A stretch of DNA of 64,000 bases. Origin: Candidatus Raymondbacteria bacterium RIFOXYA2_FULL_49_16 (lineage in GTDB: Bacteria > Fibrobacterota > OXYB2-FULL-49-7 > XYB2-FULL-49-35). Every line of letters starts with the position of its first letter. Position 1 is the first letter of the stretch. Under the pieces are notes generated by a model. It did no database searches. It saw nothing but the letters and a program-made list of their open reading frames with translations, and had not been told where the DNA came from. Of this stretch, positions 58,944 to 64,000 are shown piece by piece. The stretch is taken from the NCBI GenBank assembly GCA_001789205.1, contig MFYT01000073.1, positions 47,452 through 111,451 on the forward strand. The letters run 5' to 3'. Both the position numbers and the translations under genes were made by a program.

Positions 58944-59816
58944 ATGAAAAATAGAGTATTTAATACAATTATTTTACTATTAGGCATCGATGTTTTTTGT
59001 TGCACATGCCCTTTACCGCTTGTTTCTGTTGACACCTTGTCGCAGGATACGGTTGTTGCTACGTATTGTGATTATTTTGAAGCCAACTGTCGCGTAGATA
59101 CGAACATTCTCACAGAAATGATGAATGTCTTAATTAGTAGATATGGTTATAGTGAAAATGTAATAATTGGGCATTATGATTCGGTAATAAGAACAGTGCA
59201 TCCAACTCTAAGGTTGGGCGATTCGGTAAGGGTTATAATAGATACGGCCTTAAAGATATCTGCAATAGAGGATACCTTCTGGGCGTTCAATAGAATAGCT
59301 GATGATTGCATTGAAGGGTTGCATAATCTGAAACACCGACAGTTTATCGCTTTTTTTAATAATCAATATATAATGGGAGATGGGATAGGGTTCAAAGAAT
59401 ATTTTTGTGATCTTATAAGTGATAGCGTAAAATTATTGGATGGGTTTTATTTAAAGAACAACATGATCGTGAATGATCGATATGTGGGTATTGGCATTCC
59501 TTTGGAATCATTTTTATCGGAAATATCTGTTATATCTTCCGAAAATAAAGTTAGAGATGTATGTTCGGCGGAGCGAAATTTTCTATTATTTCCAAATCCA
59601 TGCAATTCTATGCCGGTAATTGTATCGAAAGAAAGAGTTTCTTTTGTTCTGGATATTTTTGATGTTAAGGGAAAAAAAGTATTTAGCAACTATTATTTCA
59701 ATAGAAAAAAGCTTGATTTGAGAACGATATTGCCAAGAGGAATTTATATGATTCGGATTAGCTATAGTTCAAACCAAAATATATTACGTGAGGTTTTTCA
59801 ATATATAAGATATTAA
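58944..59816 (+). CDS. Secreted protein with degenerate T9SS sorting domain
   Basis: The ATG at 58944 follows AGGGGTGG. The 290-residue protein has a signal peptide (FNTIILLLGIDVFCC), then a Cys-containing region with no recognised family. The last 80 residues resemble a sorting domain: LLFPNPCNSMPVIV, VLDIFDVKGKKVFSN and LPRGIYMIRISYSSN. The usual PNPFNP is PNPCNS here. It is 10 nt upstream of the large metalloprotease gene and shares its AT-rich base use. The two may form a unit. Confidence 0.7.
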   Translation: MKNRVFNTIILLLGIDVFCCTCPLPLVSVDTLSQDTVVATYCDYFEANCRVDTNILTEMMNVLISRYGYSENVIIGHYDSVIRTVHPTLRLGDSVRVIIDTALKISAIEDTFWAFNRIADDCIEGLHNLKHRQFIAFFNNQYIMGDGIGFKEYFCDLISDSVKLLDGFYLKNNMIVNDRYVGIGIPLESFLSEISVISSENKVRDVCSAERNFLLFPNPCNSMPVIVSKERVSFVLDIFDVKGKKVFSNYYFNRKKLDLRTILPRGIYMIRISYSSNQNILREVFQYIRY

Positions 59817-59826
59817 TGGAGGAAGT

Positions 59827-62800
59827 ATGCGTTTCTTGTTAGCCATGTTGATAATTGTTTCTTGTATTAGCGCAAAGGATAAATCTATTTACTATTTGGA
59901 TAGTTTGTATGCGGCGGGAAGAATTAATAAAAAAAAGCTAATTAAGTATAAATTATACTTGTTAACGAATAAGGCCAAGCGTATCCCTATCTCAGGTAAT
60001 TGGAATAAAATAACATGCGCTGAGGAATTGATTTGGCAGGTAAGGCAGAATATAAACTTACTTGACGATAAAGACAAGGAGATGTATTTTGATTATTTTG
60101 ATCGACCAGATGAACCTGGTGATGCGAGCACACATTACAGTCCGGGTTCAATTCTTTATTACTTCGCAGACACAGTGAAAAGCGCAGAATATGGTGAAGC
60201 ATATGCTGATAGAATAATTTGGGTTAAATATGTCACGAACGATCCAAATCATTCGCTGGCCACTCTTACAGATTCGGACACTCATGAACAATCTGAATTT
60301 AATCAACATAACGCCCCTGACGTTATCGAAGCTTTGGCGGATAATTATTGTAAAGCATATGATTTTATTGTAGGAGACCAAAATGGTAAATTGGGGTTTC
60401 TTGCGCCTGCTGATGATGAAGATGGAAATATTGATGTATATGTCGGTCATTGGGGTACCGCTGGGGGTTCAATTAATGGCGATGAAGTGCCACCTAATAG
60501 AATTTCTGGATTTAACAAGGTGAGTATTATAACCTTTTTTGGTACAGAGAAATATCAAAGGTCTATAGCACTACACGAATTATTCCATTTGACAACTTAT
60601 GGATATGGTGCACATGGCGGCGCTAAGTACATAAATGAAGCCTCAGCAGTGTGGGCAGAGTATCGTGGAACCGAGTATAACTCAAATGATTATGAGATTG
60701 GATACTATGGCTATGACAACATGGTTTATTGTGATAAATCAATTTATTTGGGAACATATGGAAACGGGAGTTGGCTGGCATATTTAGAAGAGAGCTTATC
60801 TCCGGATAAATACTTTGTAAGGGGCATGTGGGAAACTATATGGGAAAACGTTCTTCTTGATCCAAATTATTTTTGGTCAATTTGGACGAACCCAAATGCA
60901 GTATTTGATCTTTACTCGGAACAGCTAACATCAAAAGGAATGGGGTCGATTGAAAATGCATTTAAAGGCTATACTACTTGGAGTTTGCTGACGGCTGGAT
61001 TTCAGCAGGATGTCGTTTTCCCAAGTTACAATGTTAAAATGGCGATTGGGGTATATAATTGGGGAGGGCCTACGGGACTTGAACACGTTCCTTATCTTCA
61101 TGAAGGATACCGAATGGATGAAGGTCTTCAACGGCAACTACCAATCCCGCTTAATATTAACAATGGCATATTAATTGTTGGTTCAGACCAGAATAATTAT
61201 AATTCTGCGAAACCTATTCGACTGCCTGCATTTTCTCAAAGTAATATATTTATTGATGTTGGATCGAATTCGACTGGAGCAATTTCCATAGGGGTATATT
61301 TTAATGATGATTTGGACTGGAAATGCAGGATGTATATATTTAATAATGTTTCAGCGGATTTCACAAAATACGATCTGCTAAACATCGTTGACAACCCGGT
61401 TATAAAGAATATGGAAAATGGAAATGAGGGGTATTGGTATCTGCATGGAGGCGATGTTGAAGAGATGAGAAATAAAAGGGTAATACTCCAAGTGTTGAAT
61501 GCTTCAAGTAATTATGATTACGCTACAGATGGTATCTCACCAAGAGAATATAATTATAACTACTTTATATATAATGATCAGATTGATTACCCAAAAGTAT
61601 TTATTCCTCATAATTCAGCCACACTAAATCAAGCTTTCGTACATTACCCTTGTTCTGATGACCGTGAGTTTGTTGTTTTATCCCATATTAATACACTTTC
61701 AGATAATATTGAATGTTTTTTATCGAGTATGATCTCTCTCAAGAACGATTGCGAATTGAATATTAATGGTTATAATTTGTATTTGCCAAATGGCCAACTA
61801 GTGCTTGGCGGCCTTAATGTACTCTCGAATAATGGGCAAAGTGTATATTTATTGAAAAAAGAAGATGGAAAAATAATTGGTGTTTTTCCGTCATTGGCAG
61901 ATGCTGCAATGAAATTAACATCCAATTCTGAAGATATCATTGAAAGGTTCCCGCCAACGCCGAAAGCGTTTGTGGATGTCTCTCAAAATGTTAGAGTTGC
62001 GAACTACGATAATTCTCTTTTAGATCAAAGATTATGGACAAATACAGCGATTACGGGTAATTTTACTTATAAGCATGGCACCAGTGTTTGGGATAATTAT
62101 TTATTTTTAGCTAATGGGAGGGTCGGACGCCCCGTCGATAATAATAACTTGAATGTTCTGTATAATTTTGGATTTATAGGCCCCGACAAATACTATTTCA
62201 CAAGTTTAAACAAAGATATGTTCATTGCGGATAATTTCGATTGGAAATTTATGGAAGAAAAATATCAAACTGTCGGTGTGTTAAAAGTGGATTATAATGA
62301 TGATGGATACGACGATCTTTTATTATGCAACACATCTGGTCTTATAGAGGAACAAGAAGGTTACCCATTTGCACCAAATAGGCTATATACAAACAAACAA
62401 GAGGGTAGGGGATTTGCGCCCTGGATTGATCCTAATGAGGATACGCCCGATTTTACAAGTCTATTGGGTCAAACAAAATCTGCGGCAGCGTGGGATATTG
62501 ATGGATGTGGATACCCTGAAATATTTCTTGGCCACGACAATGTTCGTACGCAAACAAATATGGAGGGGGCCATTAGTGTTTATAAATATGCAATACCTGA
62601 AGGCAAAGAAGAATATGAATTTATTAACATTACTGACAATATTATTAATCCGGCGTTCAATTTTCCAGTAAAGGCTATCAAGTTATATGACACTGATTTA
62701 TTAAATGGACCCGAACTTTGGATGATTTCAGGTGGATCGTCAATGGGGATGGGATTGTATAAGCTGGAACGAATTGGAGGTGTTGGTCAATTTACATTAA

Positions 62801-64000
62801 TAGATGCGACACCTGGCATTGGCTTTTTCCCTTTAATGGAAGCTTTGGAAGATTTTGAATTCGGAGATATTGATGGGACTGTCGACGGTGATGTTGAATT
62901 GTTTGTTGGATTCAATGTATGGAAAAGAATTGGAAATGTATGGTCAGTCGTATATACATTGGAGAATAAGGACAGCTGGGGGCAAGTGTGGGGGTGTAAG
63001 TTGATCTCGATAGATGCGGATAAAAGACTGGACTTGTATGTGACTACTAGTAAAGGGTTAGACCTCTTTTATTTGAATAATACAAGCACGGATATAAGTT
63101 TTTCATTGGAGGATTTTATTTCTTCCCCACCCACGTATTCGACGGGGGCCGCATTAGGTGATTTTAATTGGAGTTCCGCAAGTTCAAAAATTGATGTGTT
63201 TAAATGTTCGGCCATTCCATCTCGTTCGCCAAACAGGTTGTTTGAGAACACTTATTCTGGTACTGCGTATTACAATGTCTTTTTAGTTGGAAAAGCAAAT
63301 ATATATGGGGCTGGGTACAGCAACAATAAGTGTATTGGTGGAAGAGTATTGTTATATCAAAACGGACATGCTGGAGATAATGATTACCTTGTCGCTAGTC
63401 GGATGATTACAGAAAATCAATCAGGGAATATTGGTTTTAACAGATGTTTTGCGGCCTTTGTCTTTCAGCAAGAAAACGTATTCGATGTTAAAGCTATGTT
63501 CCCTTCAGGGAAGATTGAGTATCTGTATAACATTAACGCAGGCACATATGTAATCGAAGAACCGGGCCCAAAGAAAAGGTTCGTTTCTGTTGGTAGCGCA
63601 TCCGATTATTCCACAGGGGCTATCAGTATTACTGCCGGTAAGAAAGAAATTACCGGAACAAGTACTGCGTGGCTGGCGGCAAATAGGGGCAAGGGTGATA
63701 GCATTATTATTAACCAGGTCGGTTACACAATAGATTCTGTTCCATCAGAAACACGTCTTGTACTTTCAACTTATCCCTCGCAGACCTTCTCAGGATCATA
63801 TGTCATTAAACGTAAATATCCCACCTTACAGATATGGGCAAGCACACACCGGGACCTTGTTGCTACCCAACAAAGCGAAGTTGCCGTACTGTACAACGAC
63901 GGCGTGGAATTCACCGTCAACTGGCAATCTCACATAGACGACGGCTGGAAGACCGATTCCCTGTACAGACTTACCATAACCGCCAATGAAAGAAACCGTC
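59827..64000 (+). CDS. Large secreted zinc metalloprotease with FG-GAP/VCBS repeats, cut by the right edge
   Basis: From ATG 59827 (GGAGGAAGT ribosome site) the frame is open to the window end, at least 1391 residues. A signal peptide (RFLLAMLIIVSCISA) is followed by a catalytic domain with the zinc motif HELFH (H250, E251, H254) and a downstream Glu in KYINEASAVWAEY (E271 or E278), the gluzincin arrangement. From about residue 820 several calcium-binding-like stretches occur: DYNDDGYDDLLL (822), DIDGCGYPEIFLG (890), DIDGTVDGDVELFVG (1014) and DADKRLDLYV (1063), as in FG-GAP/VCBS propellers. A T9SS domain may follow beyond the edge. It is likely a surface or secreted enzyme; substrate unknown. 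Confidence 0.8.
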   Translation, partial: MRFLLAMLIIVSCISAKDKSIYYLDSLYAAGRINKKKLIKYKLYLLTNKAKRIPISGNWNKITCAEELIWQVRQNINLLDDKDKEMYFDYFDRPDEPGDASTHYSPGSILYYFADTVKSAEYGEAYADRIIWVKYVTNDPNHSLATLTDSDTHEQSEFNQHNAPDVIEALADNYCKAYDFIVGDQNGKLGFLAPADDEDGNIDVYVGHWGTAGGSINGDEVPPNRISGFNKVSIITFFGTEKYQRSIALHELFHLTTYGYGAHGGAKYINEASAVWAEYRGTEYNSNDYEIGYYGYDNMVYCDKSIYLGTYGNGSWLAYLEESLSPDKYFVRGMWETIWENVLLDPNYFWSIWTNPNAVFDLYSEQLTSKGMGSIENAFKGYTTWSLLTAGFQQDVVFPSYNVKMAIGVYNWGGPTGLEHVPYLHEGYRMDEGLQRQLPIPLNINNGILIVGSDQNNYNSAKPIRLPAFSQSNIFIDVGSNSTGAISIGVYFNDDLDWKCRMYIFNNVSADFTKYDLLNIVDNPVIKNMENGNEGYWYLHGGDVEEMRNKRVILQVLNASSNYDYATDGISPREYNYNYFIYNDQIDYPKVFIPHNSATLNQAFVHYPCSDDREFVVLSHINTLSDNIECFLSSMISLKNDCELNINGYNLYLPNGQLVLGGLNVLSNNGQSVYLLKKEDGKIIGVFPSLADAAMKLTSNSEDIIERFPPTPKAFVDVSQNVRVANYDNSLLDQRLWTNTAITGNFTYKHGTSVWDNYLFLANGRVGRPVDNNNLNVLYNFGFIGPDKYYFTSLNKDMFIADNFDWKFMEEKYQTVGVLKVDYNDDGYDDLLLCNTSGLIEEQEGYPFAPNRLYTNKQEGRGFAPWIDPNEDTPDFTSLLGQTKSAAAWDIDGCGYPEIFLGHDNVRTQTNMEGAISVYKYAIPEGKEEYEFINITDNIINPAFNFPVKAIKLYDTDLLNGPELWMISGGSSMGMGLYKLERIGGVGQFTLIDATPGIGFFPLMEALEDFEFGDIDGTVDGDVELFVGFNVWKRIGNVWSVVYTLENKDSWGQVWGCKLISIDADKRLDLYVTTSKGLDLFYLNNTSTDISFSLEDFISSPPTYSTGAALGDFNWSSASSKIDVFKCSAIPSRSPNRLFENTYSGTAYYNVFLVGKANIYGAGYSNNKCIGGRVLLYQNGHAGDNDYLVASRMITENQSGNIGFNRCFAAFVFQQENVFDVKAMFPSGKIEYLYNINAGTYVIEEPGPKKRFVSVGSASDYSTGAISITAGKKEITGTSTAWLAANRGKGDSIIINQVGYTIDSVPSETRLVLSTYPSQTFSGSYVIKRKYPTLQIWASTHRDLVATQQSEVAVLYNDGVEFTVNWQSHIDDGWKTDSLYRLTITANERNR

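Noticed and set aside
1..64000. tRNA, rRNA genes and CRISPR arrays
   Set aside because: No tRNA T-loop signature, rRNA segment or spaced direct repeats could be found by eye on either strand.

Overview
The window looks like a chromosomal piece of a Gram-negative, flagellated, probably anaerobic bacterium of the FCB group, most likely Fibrobacterota. Pointers are a TIGR02147-family regulator (a family first defined as Fibrobacter paralogues), several secreted proteins with C-terminal type IX secretion (T9SS) sorting domains, LptF/LptG, beta-barrel proteins, and a flagellin with a consensus sigma-28 promoter. The phylum assignment is inference from gene content. No rRNA, tRNA or CRISPR array was found.

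Left part (1-11 kb, mostly minus strand): a lipoprotein, the TIGR02147 protein, an orphan HicB, then three genes overlapping by 4 nt each: glycerol-1-phosphate dehydrogenase, a secreted CxxCH/thioredoxin-fold protein, and an IspH-UbiA fusion. A SWIB protein, two small Cys-rich proteins, a HTH-receiver protein, NifU-like protein and TyrS follow. Next comes a geranylgeranyl-reductase-like flavoprotein overlapping its own ferredoxin gene. Together these match three of the four steps of archaeal-type ether-lipid synthesis plus an isoprenoid supply enzyme. GGGP synthase is not in the window.

11-21 kb (plus strand): lptF-lptG-diguanylate cyclase in overlapping order, a secreted protein with a glycosyltransferase, then a four-gene set of two CsgG/FlgO-like proteins, a beta-barrel and a lipoprotein. 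21-34 kb is mixed: a decayed copy of an MBL-fold gene, a possible toxin-antitoxin-like nucleotidyltransferase pair, rmuC, a queE / uroporphyrinogen-decarboxylase-like / queC operon whose queC has a frame problem at an A8 tract, apt, flagellin, and a four-gene operon around an aspartate aminotransferase. 34-40 kb (plus) carries three tandem GT2-TPR proteins, a short nucleotide-sugar dehydrogenase and trmJ.

44-56.6 kb is one long plus-strand cluster: two outer-membrane barrel-like proteins, two giant TPR proteins (one a lipoprotein), a small secreted protein, ExbB/TolQ, two ExbD/TolR, a STAS protein and a TonB/AgmX-type protein. One TolQ with two TolR, barrels and TPR proteins resembles the Agl-Glt/Nfs envelope machines of myxobacteria.

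The AT-richer stretches 39.2-44.1 kb and 56.6-64 kb hold T9SS-type secreted proteins (a YCF48-like propeller, an unusual S8 protease, a large zinc metalloprotease running off the right edge) together with decayed IS and sorting-domain remnants, which suggests a mobile, fast-changing secretome region.
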